Shown one piece after another: positions 17,955 through 26,431 of a DNA stretch of 64,000 nt. Below the pieces are notes generated by a model that was given only the letters and a program-made list of their open reading frames with translations, searched no databases and was not told the DNA's origin. Position 1 is the first letter of the stretch, and every line of letters begins with the position of its first letter. A program made the translations under genes and the position numbers. The DNA lies in the NCBI RefSeq assembly GCF_034087045.1, contig NZ_CP139247.1, positions 2,692,001 to 2,756,000 of the forward strand, read 5' to 3'. The DNA comes from Chitinophaga sancti. Its GTDB lineage: Bacteria; Bacteroidota; Bacteroidia; Chitinophagales; Chitinophagaceae.

Positions 17955-18737
17955 ATGAACCTGTTTAGATTAGATAATAAAGTGGCAGTTGTTACGGGCG
18001 GCGGTAGTGGAATTGGTCAGGCTATTGCTAAGGTTTTTGGTGCACAGGGCGCCAGTGTTCACATCATAGAGCTGAATGAAGACGGTGGTCGCCAGACAGC
18101 TGCAGACATCATTGCCGAAGGTGGCAAGGCTGCTGTATACGGCTGTAATGTAGCCAAACAGTCGGAAGTTGTCGCTGTGATGGAAAAGATCACTGCTGCC
18201 GCAGGCCGCATCGACATCCTCGTAAACTGTGCCGGTATTGCCCACGTAGGCCGGTTAGACACCACTTCAGAAGAAGATCTGGACAGGGTATATAATGTGA
18301 ATGTGAAAGGTACGTACAACTGTATGTTCGCCGTAATCGGTCAGATGAAAGCACAAAAGAGCGGTGTGATCCTGAACGTAGCTTCTATAGCTTCCAGCGT
18401 AGGTATTCCTGACAGGTTTGCTTACTCTATGAGTAAAGGCGCAGTGCTTACGATGACCCTCTCTGTGGCAAAAGATTTTATCAGGGATGGTATCCGTTGT
18501 AACTGTGTGTCTCCTGCACGTGTGCATACACCATTTGTAGACGGTTTTATCGCTAAAAACTACCCTGGCAAAGAAGCTGAAATGTTTGAGAAACTCTCTC
18601 AGACACAACCAATTGGACGTATGGCTAAACCAGTAGAAGTAGGTACCCTGGCACTGTACCTGTGCTCAGAAGAAGCAGGCTTCATTACCGGTTGTGATTA
18701 TCCATTGGATGGTGGTTTTATAAAGCTTAATAATTAA
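17955..18737 (+). CDS. SDR dehydrogenase, probable 2-keto-3-deoxy-L-fuconate dehydrogenase
   Basis: A 260-residue classical short-chain dehydrogenase. The NAD-binding motif is TGGGSGIG (14-21) and the catalytic triad is Ser144, Tyr157 and Lys161 (YSMSK). The sequence resembles the enzyme that oxidises 2-keto-3-deoxy-L-fuconate to the 2,4-diketo acid in the non-phosphorylating L-fucose pathway known from Xanthomonas. That step would feed the FAH-family hydrolase at 19604. It starts the fucose cluster; an AT-rich upstream region with TATTTTAG at 17927-17934 may be a weak -7 box. The context-based substrate is likely but not proven. Confidence 0.82.
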   Translation: MNLFRLDNKVAVVTGGGSGIGQAIAKVFGAQGASVHIIELNEDGGRQTAADIIAEGGKAAVYGCNVAKQSEVVAVMEKITAAAGRIDILVNCAGIAHVGRLDTTSEEDLDRVYNVNVKGTYNCMFAVIGQMKAQKSGVILNVASIASSVGIPDRFAYSMSKGAVLTMTLSVAKDFIRDGIRCNCVSPARVHTPFVDGFIAKNYPGKEAEMFEKLSQTQPIGRMAKPVEVGTLALYLCSEEAGFITGCDYPLDGGFIKLNN

Positions 18738-18776
18738 TTATAAGTAAAGAATTATGAAATAAGGCAAAAGGTATCT

Positions 18777-18784
18777 TATATTCG
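18777..18784 (+). promoter_or_regulatory. candidate internal promoter -7 box (TATATTCG)
   Basis: TATATTCG, the TAnnTTYG variant, lies 42 nt before the lipoprotein gene. It suggests that the lipoprotein and downstream fucose genes can be transcribed separately from the first dehydrogenase. Confidence 0.4.
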
Positions 18785-18826
18785 TAAATTCTAATTTGTA
18801 ATTAATCAACCACAATTCCATTATTC

Positions 18827-19570
18827 ATGAAATCTATTTGGTCAGTTATCATACCTGCCACAACTTTATTGTACGCATGTGGCGGTACAGGTACCAACGC
18901 TGGCAACGGCCAGCAGGCGGGAGATAGCACAGCTGCGTTTCAACCAGCTACGCCTTCTGGTAAGGTCGCAGTCGCTTTCCCGGCAGATGCAGATACGACC
19001 CGTATCTCTATCCATTTTGAAGCAGACGGACAGTCTTCGGACAAAACGTTTGAACTGCCTCTGGCAAGAGACGTGGCCGAGCAGGATTTGTATCGTGCAG
19101 TGTGGGACAAGCCTAACAGCGTATACATTGGTGTACTGAAAAGTGACCATAGCACCCGCTATTATCATGCAAGTGTTGATAACGGAAGCGCAAAGATCAA
19201 TCTGGTAGGCACGCCTCCTGCAGCAGTATGGCACTATGCTGAAGAAAAGGCCGGTTTAGGCACCATTAGCCTGGATATGAAAGCAGTTGATTCTTACGAA
19301 CAACAAATTCAATCCGGTACTATCATCGCTGACCTGATCGTGAAAAAACTGCCGGTTTCTTCTCCTGATTCTGTGAGAATTTATGCAGAATTCGGTGGCG
19401 CTAACAAGACCATTGGAATGGTGGTGCCAGCAGAAGCAACCACAGGTATCGTACAATCACCTTCTCACCCGGAACAGGTGTTCCTTGTGCAGATCCTGAA
19501 CAAAAAGTACACAAACCTGGTGGAAATCAAAGTGGATAATGGTCACCTGAAGATCAATTCACTGCGATAA
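18827..19570 (+). CDS. lipoprotein of unknown function inside the fucose cluster
   Basis: A 247-residue protein with a lipoprotein signal (MKSIWSVIIPATTLLYACGG), so it should be anchored by Cys18 after export. A low-complexity Gly/Thr/Gln linker to about residue 45 precedes two strand-rich halves of similar flavour (AFPADADTTRISIHFEADG and VKKLPVSSPDSVRIYAEFGG), suggesting a duplicated beta-sandwich. I recognise no family. It lies between two fucose-pathway enzymes on the same strand, 34 nt from the next gene, but its own promoter candidate means the link to fucose is only positional. Confidence 0.65.
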   Translation: MKSIWSVIIPATTLLYACGGTGTNAGNGQQAGDSTAAFQPATPSGKVAVAFPADADTTRISIHFEADGQSSDKTFELPLARDVAEQDLYRAVWDKPNSVYIGVLKSDHSTRYYHASVDNGSAKINLVGTPPAAVWHYAEEKAGLGTISLDMKAVDSYEQQIQSGTIIADLIVKKLPVSSPDSVRIYAEFGGANKTIGMVVPAEATTGIVQSPSHPEQVFLVQILNKKYTNLVEIKVDNGHLKINSLR

Positions 19571-19603
19571 GTGTTAAAATAAAAAACAAAGTACAATTAA
19601 CAT

Positions 19604-20455
19604 ATGAAACTGATACGATTTGGAGCACCGGGAGCTGAGAAGCCGGGAGTGGTAACCGAAGCAGGCATGTTTGATGTCAGTGCATTCGGGGAAGATTTTG
19701 GTGAGCAATTTCTGGCGACAGATGGACTGAATCGCCTGGCTGCATGGTGGGCGCAAAATGAAAAAAATTGCCCTTCTGTGCCTGCAGGTACCCGTCTCGG
19801 AAGCCCTATCACAAGGCCTTCCAAGATTATTTGCATTGGTCTGAACTACGCTGACCATGCAAAGGAAACCAATGCAGCAATTCCACAGGAACCAATCGTA
19901 TTTTTCAAGAGTACTACTGCGCTGGTAGGCCCGAATGATGACTTAGTCATTCCCCGCAACAGCGTAAAAACTGACTGGGAAGTGGAACTGGCTGTGGTGA
20001 TTGGCAGGAAAGCCAGCTATATAGAAGAAAAAGATGCGCTGGAATACATAGCAGGTTATGCACTGCACAACGACTATAGCGAGCGTGAGTTCCAGCTGGA
20101 ACGTGGCGGACAGTGGGTAAAAGGGAAGAGTAATGACACCTTTGCACCGCTGGGCCCATGGCTGGTAACCAAAGAGGAAATTAAAGATGTGGATAACCTG
20201 CGTCTGTGGTTAACCCTGAATGGAAAAACCATGCAGGACGGTACTACAGCCAACCTGATCTTTAAGATTCCTTTCATCGTTTCCTACCTGAGCCAGTTTA
20301 TGACCCTGCTGCCGGGCGATGTGATCTCTACAGGTACACCTGCAGGCGTAGGTTTGGGAATGAAACCAAATGTATATGTAAAAGCTGGTGATGTGATTGA
20401 GCTGGGTATTGACGGTTTGGGTACATCCAAACAAATAGCTGTTGCTTTCAAATAA
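19604..20455 (+). CDS. FAH-family hydrolase, probable 2,4-diketo-3-deoxy-L-fuconate hydrolase
   Basis: A 283-residue fumarylacetoacetate hydrolase-fold enzyme. The metal site is seen as the DWEVELAVVIG strand (two Glu ligands) and HNDYSER, and the family loop STGTPAGVGLGM is near residue 245. In the Xanthomonas-type L-fucose pathway this enzyme splits the 2,4-diketo-3-deoxy sugar acid into pyruvate and L-lactate. That fits its place among an SDR dehydrogenase, mutarotase, lactonase and FucP. The first about 70 residues are the usual N-terminal cap of bacterial members. A hairpin terminator follows. Confidence 0.85.
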   Translation: MKLIRFGAPGAEKPGVVTEAGMFDVSAFGEDFGEQFLATDGLNRLAAWWAQNEKNCPSVPAGTRLGSPITRPSKIICIGLNYADHAKETNAAIPQEPIVFFKSTTALVGPNDDLVIPRNSVKTDWEVELAVVIGRKASYIEEKDALEYIAGYALHNDYSEREFQLERGGQWVKGKSNDTFAPLGPWLVTKEEIKDVDNLRLWLTLNGKTMQDGTTANLIFKIPFIVSYLSQFMTLLPGDVISTGTPAGVGLGMKPNVYVKAGDVIELGIDGLGTSKQIAVAFK

Positions 20456-20477
20456 GAAGACAGTAAGAAATTTTGAT

Positions 20478-20515
20478 GCGGTCAGACTGCTTTTGCCGTC
20501 TGACCGCAAAATTTT
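20478..20515 (+). terminator. hairpin terminator
   Basis: A 10-bp perfect stem (GCGGTCAGAC / GTCTGACCGC) with a 10-nt loop is followed by AAAATTTT. It lies between the hydrolase and the mutarotase genes and could uncouple the two halves of the fucose cluster. Confidence 0.7.
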
Positions 20516-20569
20516 CCACTTACTGTAATTCTGACATTTATTCCCTTTAAACTTGTAATTTGCTACGAT

Positions 20570-20899
20570 ATGAAGAGGCACTGTCTTGCGTTAGATCTGA
20601 AGAATGACCCGGTTTTGATCGCTGAGTACGAAGCGTATCACCGGGAAATATGGCCTGAAATCAGGAAGAGTATTTTAGACAGCGGCATAGTGAACATGGA
20701 GATTTACCGTATCATGGACCGCCTGTTTATGATCATGGAAGTAGATGAAACGTTTTCATTCGAAAAGAAAGATGCTGCAGATGCTGCTAACCCCAAAGTA
20801 CAGGAGTGGGAAGCACTGATGTGGAAATACCAGCAGGCCTTACCAGTGGCCAGGCCGGGAGAAAAATGGATATTTATGGAGAAGATCTTTGCATTGTAA
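20570..20899 (+). CDS. L-rhamnose/L-fucose mutarotase (RhaM/FucM family)
   Basis: A 109-residue protein of the RhaM-type (DUF718) mutarotase family, which interconverts alpha and beta anomers of 6-deoxy-L-sugars. Visible family residues are the EYEAYHREIWPEI helix (catalytic His24), the NMEIYRI strand, and the paired Trp residues near the end (EWEALMWKYQQ ... EKWIFMEKIF). In this cluster it should supply the anomer used by the L-fucose dehydrogenase at 21921. A TAATTTGC box 6 nt before the ATG is a weak promoter candidate. The lactonase gene starts 52 nt after the stop. Confidence 0.85.
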   Translation: MKRHCLALDLKNDPVLIAEYEAYHREIWPEIRKSILDSGIVNMEIYRIMDRLFMIMEVDETFSFEKKDAADAANPKVQEWEALMWKYQQALPVARPGEKWIFMEKIFAL

Positions 20900-20951
20900 G
20901 AAGAGACTAATACGCCCGGGATTTTAATTAGGAAGCAAACGTTATGAAAAA

Positions 20952-21779
20952 ATGGTCATAGACGCTCACCAGCATTTTTGGCAATATCATCCTGTAAAGG
21001 ATGCCTGGATCACTGATGATATGAAAGTGATCCAGCAGGATTTTTTGCCACAACACCTACTACCGGTTTTGGCGCAAAATAATGTGGATGGCTGTGTCGC
21101 TGTACAGGCGGACCAGTCAGAGATGGAAACTGATTTCCTGCTGGGGCTTGCTGCCGGACATGATTTTATTAAAGGCATTGTGGGTTGGATAGATCTGCGC
21201 GATGCAGACCTGGAAGACAGGCTGGCGCATTATAGCCAGTATCCCGTGCTGAAAGGTTTCAGGCATATCGTACAAGGTGAGCCTGATCCTGCATTTATTA
21301 TCAGGGAAGACTTTTGCAGGGGTATACAACTCCTGTCGAAATACAACTTTACTTACGACATCCTGGTCTACCCGGTACAACTACCGGCAGTAGCTACGTT
21401 TGTACAGAAATTTCCAGATCACCGGTTGGTGATCGATCATCTGGCCAAACCGTATATTAAAACCGGTGATGTCGAAAACTGGGCAAAACAGATGCGTGCC
21501 ATTGCCCGGTATCCGCATGTATATTGCAAACTCAGTGGTATGGTCACTGAAGCTGACTGGAACAACTGGGAGCCGGCACATTTTGCGCCATTCCTGGAAG
21601 TTTGCCTGGAAGCTTTTGGGGCAGACAGACTCCTGTTTGGCTCCGACTGGCCGGTATGCCAGGTTGCGGGTAGCTATACACAGGTAAAAGGTATTGTGAC
21701 TGATTATATCAGTCATTTATCTGCAACAGAGCAGGCAAAGATAATGGGTGGAAATGCGATTGCATTTTATGGGCTATAG
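20952..21779 (+). CDS. amidohydrolase, probable L-fuconolactonase
   Basis: A 275-residue amidohydrolase-superfamily lactonase that hydrolyses L-fucono-lactone to L-fuconate. Metal and active-site elements are DAHQHFW at the start, GFRHIVQ near residue 99, DHLAKP near 162 and FGSDWPVC near 232. This set of motifs is typical of the COG3618 lactonases found in L-fucose, L-rhamnose and L-galactose pathways. The start is fixed by an in-frame stop just upstream of ATG 20952. Position after a mutarotase and before an L-fucose dehydrogenase supports the fucose assignment. Confidence 0.87.
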   Translation: MVIDAHQHFWQYHPVKDAWITDDMKVIQQDFLPQHLLPVLAQNNVDGCVAVQADQSEMETDFLLGLAAGHDFIKGIVGWIDLRDADLEDRLAHYSQYPVLKGFRHIVQGEPDPAFIIREDFCRGIQLLSKYNFTYDILVYPVQLPAVATFVQKFPDHRLVIDHLAKPYIKTGDVENWAKQMRAIARYPHVYCKLSGMVTEADWNNWEPAHFAPFLEVCLEAFGADRLLFGSDWPVCQVAGSYTQVKGIVTDYISHLSATEQAKIMGGNAIAFYGL

Positions 21780-21920
21780 GCAATCAAAGGAGTGCAAAGT
21801 AATTCAAACAATTTCAAAGAAATTTTAAACGAATTCAATTCCCCTGAAATGCCTTACATGTCTTCCAAAGGAAGAACTATTAAAAGAACAATATTTCTAA
21901 TCAATATTTAAATCGTTCAC

Positions 21921-22703
21921 ATGGATCTGGGATTAAAGGAAAAAGTATTTATTGTTACAGGTGGTGCAAAAGGAATAGGCGAAGCTATCTCCAAACTGAT
22001 TGCCGCTGAAGGTGGTATTGCTGTAGTGGCAGGCAGGAACGCAGCTGATAATGATAAAACTGTAGCAGCGATCAAAGCTGCCGGTGGCAAAGCTTTTGGC
22101 ATTGCAGCCGAGTTGGGTAAAGTGGAAGATTGCAAAAAAGTAATTGACCTGGTGATAGCAGAATTTGGCCGCATCGATGGTCTTGTAAACAACGCCGGCG
22201 TGAATGACGGTGTAGGCCTGGAAAGTGGCAGCCCTGAGAAATTCATGGCTTCTCTGCAAAAGAACCTCTCTCACTATTATAACCTCGCGCACTATGCACT
22301 GCCTTATCTGAAAACGACTAAAGGCAGTATCTTAAATATCGGTTCCAAAGTGGCAGAAACCGGCCAGGGTAATACCAGTGGATACGCTGCTTCCAAAGGT
22401 GGTATCAATGCACTGACCCGCGAATGGGCGGTGGAATTGCTGCCTTACAGCATCCGCGTAAATACAGTGATCCCTGCTGAAGTATGGACGCCACTGTACG
22501 AAAACTGGATCAACTCCCTTCCTGATCCAAAGGAGAAACTGGCCGCTATCGTTTCTAAAATTCCTTTAGAAAAGAGAATGACCACCTCCGAAGAAATTGC
22601 TAACATGACAGTGTTCTTACTGTCCAACGTGTCGTCTCATACTACCGGCCAGATCATCTATGTCGATGGTGGTTATACCCATCTGGACAGGTCCGTGAGC
22701 TAA
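21921..22703 (+). CDS. SDR dehydrogenase, probable L-fucose dehydrogenase
   Basis: A 260-residue classical SDR with TGGAKGIG (13-20) and Ser142-Tyr155-Lys159 (YAASK). The PAEVWTPLYENW segment after the active site resembles the substrate loop of known L-fucose dehydrogenases. It would oxidise L-fucose to the fuconolactone, the first pathway step, supplying the lactonase encoded just upstream. A 141-nt gap separates it from the lactonase with no clear promoter box; fucP follows 30 nt later, so these two are cotranscribed. Confidence 0.83.
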   Translation: MDLGLKEKVFIVTGGAKGIGEAISKLIAAEGGIAVVAGRNAADNDKTVAAIKAAGGKAFGIAAELGKVEDCKKVIDLVIAEFGRIDGLVNNAGVNDGVGLESGSPEKFMASLQKNLSHYYNLAHYALPYLKTTKGSILNIGSKVAETGQGNTSGYAASKGGINALTREWAVELLPYSIRVNTVIPAEVWTPLYENWINSLPDPKEKLAAIVSKIPLEKRMTTSEEIANMTVFLLSNVSSHTTGQIIYVDGGYTHLDRSVS

Positions 22704-22733
22704 TTTATTTTTAAACCATTCAAATTTTCCACA

Positions 22734-23981
22734 ATGGCCGGAGCCACAATGTCCACTTCCACTGTTAAGGCAAACATCGATACGAATAAGAGTTACCTGT
22801 TTCCATTTATACTGGTGACCAGCCTGTTCTTTTTATGGGGATTTGCGTATGGATTGCTCGATATTTTAAACAAACATTTTCAGGATGTACTGGAAGTGAC
22901 GAAGAGAAAGTCTACCCTGTTGCAGTTTGCTTATTTCGGGGCATACTTCCTGATGGCATTGCCGGCTGGTATTTTCATGAATAAATATGGTTACAAAAAG
23001 GGTATCCTGCTGGGATTGGTGCTGTACGCAATAGGGGCGTTTTTATTTTATCCCGCTGCAGGTGCACTTAGTTTCAACGGCTTTCTGGCGGCATTGTTTA
23101 TACTTGCCTGTGGACTGGCCTGTCTTGAAACGGCAGCGAACCCGTATGTAACCGTGCTTGGTAAAAGTGAAACTTCTGAATTCCGCCTGAACCTGTCACA
23201 GTGTTTTAATGGCGCAGGTTCTTCATTAGGCGCTTTCATAGGAGGGCAGCTGTTCCTGGAAGACAAAGCCGCCGCAGCCTCCGCAGCCAAAGACCTGACA
23301 GTCGTTCAGCTTACCTACATTGTTATTGGTATTGTTGTCGTACTGATCGCCATGTTCTTTTTCCGTACACCATTGCCTGAGATCAGGGAAGATGAGGAGG
23401 AAGGTCTTGATGCTGCCGCGAAAGCGAGGCCATTATTTTCCCATTCCCATTTTATATGGGGTATTATCGCCCAGTTCTTTTATGTAGCTGCTCAGGTAGG
23501 TGTGGCCGCATTATTCATCAACTACGTTACAGAATACTGGCAGGGTACTACCAGTAAGCAGGCATCGTCACTGCTGGCGATCGGGCTTGGATTATTCCTG
23601 GCAGGCAGATTTGTGGGTACCGCCATCATGCGGAAAATAAAACCGAACAAGCTGCTGATGATCTATGCATTTATCAACGTGCTGCTTTGTATGCTGGTGA
23701 TAGCCGGTCAGGGAGAGATGTCTGTGTATGCACTGATGGCCACTTTCTTCTTTATGTCTATCATGTTCCCTTCCATCTTTGCACTGGGTGTGAAAGATCT
23801 GGGTGTGCATACAAAAAGGGCTTCTTCCTTCCAGATCATGGCCATAGTAGGTGGTGCGATCGTACCTTATGTAATGGGTACATTGGCAGATATGAAATCG
23901 ACAGCCATCGCTTATGTAGTACCACTGGTTTGTTTCTCGGTGGTTTTCTACTTTGGCGGCTGGGGTTATAAACAGCGATGA
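22734..23981 (+). CDS. fucP: L-fucose:H+ symporter (MFS, FucP family)
   Basis: A 415-residue, 12-helix major facilitator transporter. FucP-family marks are LFFLWGFAYGLLDILNKHFQ in helix 1, the FGAYFLMALPAGIFMNKYGYKKG helix 2-3 loop, and LETAANPYVTVLG with the NLSQCFNGAGSSLG segment in helices 4-5. Specificity for L-fucose follows from the family and from the catabolic genes upstream. An internal start at residue 6 (MSTSTVK) is possible. It ends the fucose cluster, with a strong terminator 19 nt later. Confidence 0.9.
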   Translation: MAGATMSTSTVKANIDTNKSYLFPFILVTSLFFLWGFAYGLLDILNKHFQDVLEVTKRKSTLLQFAYFGAYFLMALPAGIFMNKYGYKKGILLGLVLYAIGAFLFYPAAGALSFNGFLAALFILACGLACLETAANPYVTVLGKSETSEFRLNLSQCFNGAGSSLGAFIGGQLFLEDKAAAASAAKDLTVVQLTYIVIGIVVVLIAMFFFRTPLPEIREDEEEGLDAAAKARPLFSHSHFIWGIIAQFFYVAAQVGVAALFINYVTEYWQGTTSKQASSLLAIGLGLFLAGRFVGTAIMRKIKPNKLLMIYAFINVLLCMLVIAGQGEMSVYALMATFFFMSIMFPSIFALGVKDLGVHTKRASSFQIMAIVGGAIVPYVMGTLADMKSTAIAYVVPLVCFSVVFYFGGWGYKQR

Positions 23982-24000
23982 TTCTCATCATGAAATATGT

Positions 24001-24037
24001 AAATAGCTTCTGCCATCCGCAGAAGCTATTTTTTTTT
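24001..24037 (+). terminator. Rho-independent terminator of the fucose cluster
   Basis: A 13-bp stem (AAATAGCTTCTGC / GCAGAAGCTATTT) with a 5-nt CATCC loop runs straight into a tract of nine T residues. Confidence 0.93.
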
Positions 24038-24040
24038 AAC

Positions 24041-24048
24041 TACATTCG
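24041..24048 (+). promoter_or_regulatory. candidate -7 box at the start codon of the MbnP-like gene (TACATTCG)
   Basis: TACATTCG (TAnnTTYG) begins 4 nt after the fucose terminator and ends 4 nt before ATG 24053. If used, transcription would start at or beside the start codon, giving a leaderless mRNA. Confidence 0.35.
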
Positions 24049-24052
24049 AATC

Positions 24053-24760
24053 ATGAACCGGTTATTGTTATTCCTTTGCCTTTTGATCGGTCATACGGTT
24101 GCATCACAATCCGTATCAATCACCATCACTCACGAGGTGAACCACCAGCCTATGCGGACCAATAAAGCTTATTATACCGCACAGGGAGATACCTTTACCA
24201 TTACGAAATTCAAATACTACCTCAGCAATTTCGCCTTCACCAATGATTCAGGAGAAGCTATTAAATTACCCCCTGAATATTTCCTGGTCAGTGAAGATAG
24301 TGCTGCCAGCAAAAAGATCTCCCTCACAGGACTACCTTTGGGGCGATATAAGGCCGTTTCTTTCATGATCGGGGTAGATAGTATCATGAACTGCACAGGG
24401 GTGCAGAGCGGGGCTTTAGACCCTCTTTATGGCATGTTCTGGACATGGAACAGTGGTTACATTATGGCGAAACTGGAAGGCACGTCTCCTGCTTCTCATT
24501 TACCGGGGCATGTACTGCAATTTCATATTGGAGGATATAGGGGTGCACACCAGTCTCAGCGGATGGTGCATGTAAATACATCATTTGTAGTCTCGGCAGA
24601 CAATACGCCGGTGGTGAACCTCGTAGCAGATGCTGCGTTCTGGTTCAATGGTGCTAATCCGATCCGCTTTAGTGAAACAGCGGGCTTTATGGCCCCAGGT
24701 ACGATAGGAGACCGGATTGCAGATAATTACAGTCACATGTTTTCCGTTAAATCAAAATAA
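24053..24760 (+). CDS. MbnP-family secreted copper-binding-like protein
   Basis: A 235-residue exported protein. The ATG at 24053 begins a signal peptide (MNRLLLFLCLLIGHTVASQ); an upstream ATT start would run through the preceding terminator. The GMFWTWNSGYIMAKLEG block near residue 130-147 and the FKYYLSNFAF and GLPLGRYKAVSFMIGVD strands are hallmarks of the MbnP family. In methanotroph methanobactin systems MbnP is a periplasmic copper protein in which a Trp is oxidised to kynurenine by the partner MbnH. The gene shares one base with the following di-heme enzyme gene (TAATG), the same pairing as MbnP-MbnH. Confidence 0.82.
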   Translation: MNRLLLFLCLLIGHTVASQSVSITITHEVNHQPMRTNKAYYTAQGDTFTITKFKYYLSNFAFTNDSGEAIKLPPEYFLVSEDSAASKKISLTGLPLGRYKAVSFMIGVDSIMNCTGVQSGALDPLYGMFWTWNSGYIMAKLEGTSPASHLPGHVLQFHIGGYRGAHQSQRMVHVNTSFVVSADNTPVVNLVADAAFWFNGANPIRFSETAGFMAPGTIGDRIADNYSHMFSVKSK

Positions 24761-25806
24761 TGAATTGCAAAGCGACGTATGTGATCATGGCATTCTGCCT
24801 TTTCCTGGTGGGGATCAGTCTCCGTGGGAAAGGCCCTGGCCCTGGTGTCACCTATGTAACCCTCCATTTACCCGATAGTCTCCCTAAACCTGTGTATGAC
24901 TTTTCTAAAAACCCATTGACAAAAGAAGGTATTGCCTTAGGAAGATATTTATTTTATGATCCGAAGTTATCCCGCGATAGTTCGGTTTCCTGCGGATTTT
25001 GTCATCAGCAGTTTGCCGCATTCGGGCATTTTGACCATGCATTGGCACATGGTGTGTATGGCAGGATGGGTACGCGTTCTGTACCTACTTTGTTCAACCT
25101 GATCTGGCAAAAAGATTTCATGTGGGATGGCGGGGTCAATCACCTGGATATACAACCCATGTCGCCCATCGTTGCAGAAAATGAAATGGACATGCCACTG
25201 AATGAACTGTTAGACCGGCTCAAATGCAATGAGAAATACCAGCAAATGTTCAAAGCGGCATATGGTACGGAAGAAGTGACGAGTCAGCGGATGTTCAAAG
25301 CGCTGGCGCAGTTCATGGCGACAATGATCAGCTTTGACAGTAAGTATGACAGTGTGAGGAGGGGAGAACCCGGTGTGACCTTTACGGCAGAAGAAGGAGG
25401 TGGCTATAAAACATTTCAGCAGAAGTGTGCAGGGTGCCATAAAGAACCGTTTTTTACAGACTTCACCGCGCGGAATAATGGACTGCCTTACAGTCCGAAT
25501 ATGAATGATATGGGGCGTATGCGTATTACAAACAATACAGGAGATTATATGAAGTTTAAAGTACCTTCTTTACGCAATGTAATGGTGAGTGCGCCTTATA
25601 TGCATGATGGAAGGTTCTTTGATATTTTCCAGGTGTTTGCCATGTATGATCATGGACAGGAGAAAGGTAGTACCGTTGATCCTTTAGTACGCGGTATGCA
25701 ACTGTCACCAAAGGAACAACGGCAGTTATATATGTTCTTACTCACCCTTACGGATAAACATTTTTTGAAGAACCCGGATTTCAGTGAAGTGATGATAACG
25801 GATTAA
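24760..25806 (+). CDS. di-heme cytochrome c peroxidase family enzyme (MbnH/MauG-like)
   Basis: A 348-residue exported protein with an N-terminal hydrophobic segment (about 5-21) and two c-type heme sites: CGFCH (Cys78, Cys81, His82) and CAGCH near residue 223-227. KVPSLRNV followed by APYMHDGRF supplies typical distal-side residues of the bacterial cytochrome c peroxidase/MauG superfamily. Partnership with an MbnP-type protein marks it as the MbnH-like branch, which uses a bis-Fe(IV)-type state to oxidise a Trp of its partner. It meets the convergent tag gene with no gap. No methanobactin precursor or MbnB/C genes are present here. Confidence 0.85.
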   Translation: MNCKATYVIMAFCLFLVGISLRGKGPGPGVTYVTLHLPDSLPKPVYDFSKNPLTKEGIALGRYLFYDPKLSRDSSVSCGFCHQQFAAFGHFDHALAHGVYGRMGTRSVPTLFNLIWQKDFMWDGGVNHLDIQPMSPIVAENEMDMPLNELLDRLKCNEKYQQMFKAAYGTEEVTSQRMFKALAQFMATMISFDSKYDSVRRGEPGVTFTAEEGGGYKTFQQKCAGCHKEPFFTDFTARNNGLPYSPNMNDMGRMRITNNTGDYMKFKVPSLRNVMVSAPYMHDGRFFDIFQVFAMYDHGQEKGSTVDPLVRGMQLSPKEQRQLYMFLLTLTDKHFLKNPDFSEVMITD

Positions 25807-26370
25807 TTACTTTTTCTTCCGTCTCCAGCAATCTGCTACATGATCATCTACCATACCTGTGGCCTGCATAAAGGCGTAGCAGATAGTAGAGCCTACGAAC
25901 TTAAATCCACGCTTGAGCAGGTCTTTGCTCATCGCATCAGAGATAGGGGTTTTAGCTGGTATCTCACTCAGTGATTTGAAGTGATTGACGATCGGTTTAC
26001 CACCCACAAAACTCCAGATGTATTTGTCAAAACTGCCGAATTCCTTTTGTACTTCGAGGAATGCTTTTGCATTGAGAACAGTACCGTTTATTTTGAGGCG
26101 GTTACGGATAATGCCGGCATCCGCCATGAGGGACTCGATCTTTTTATCAGTGTATTTTGAGATCTTTTTTGCGTCCCAGTTGTCAAAAGCTTTACGGTAG
26201 TTTTCTCTTTTGGTGAGCACAGTATACCAGCTCAGGCCAGCCTGAGCGCCTTCGAGATTGATCATTTCGAACAGGCGGGTATCGTCGTGAAGCGGAACGC
26301 CCCATTCAGTGTCGTGGTAGTCTTTGTAGAGCTGGTCTTTGGTAGACCAGGAGCAGCGGTTTGGTTCCAT
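25807..26370 (-). CDS. tag: DNA-3-methyladenine glycosylase I
   Basis: A 187-residue base-excision repair enzyme that removes 3-methyladenine from alkylated DNA. It carries the family N-terminus (RCSW ... DYHDTEWGVPLHDD), the EGAQAGLSW substrate-pocket segment and a C-terminal zinc motif (ICYAFMQATGMVDDHVADCW). Length and motifs match E. coli Tag throughout. Upstream of the start there is a short palindrome CTCATAAATATTATGAG (26398-26414). Confidence 0.95.
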   Translation of the reverse strand: MEPNRCSWSTKDQLYKDYHDTEWGVPLHDDTRLFEMINLEGAQAGLSWYTVLTKRENYRKAFDNWDAKKISKYTDKKIESLMADAGIIRNRLKINGTVLNAKAFLEVQKEFGSFDKYIWSFVGGKPIVNHFKSLSEIPAKTPISDAMSKDLLKRGFKFVGSTICYAFMQATGMVDDHVADCWRRKKK

Positions 26371-26431
26371 CCTGCAATTTAATCAAAAAGGAGGCGACTC
26401 ATAAATATTATGAGGGGACTTTTTAATTCAT

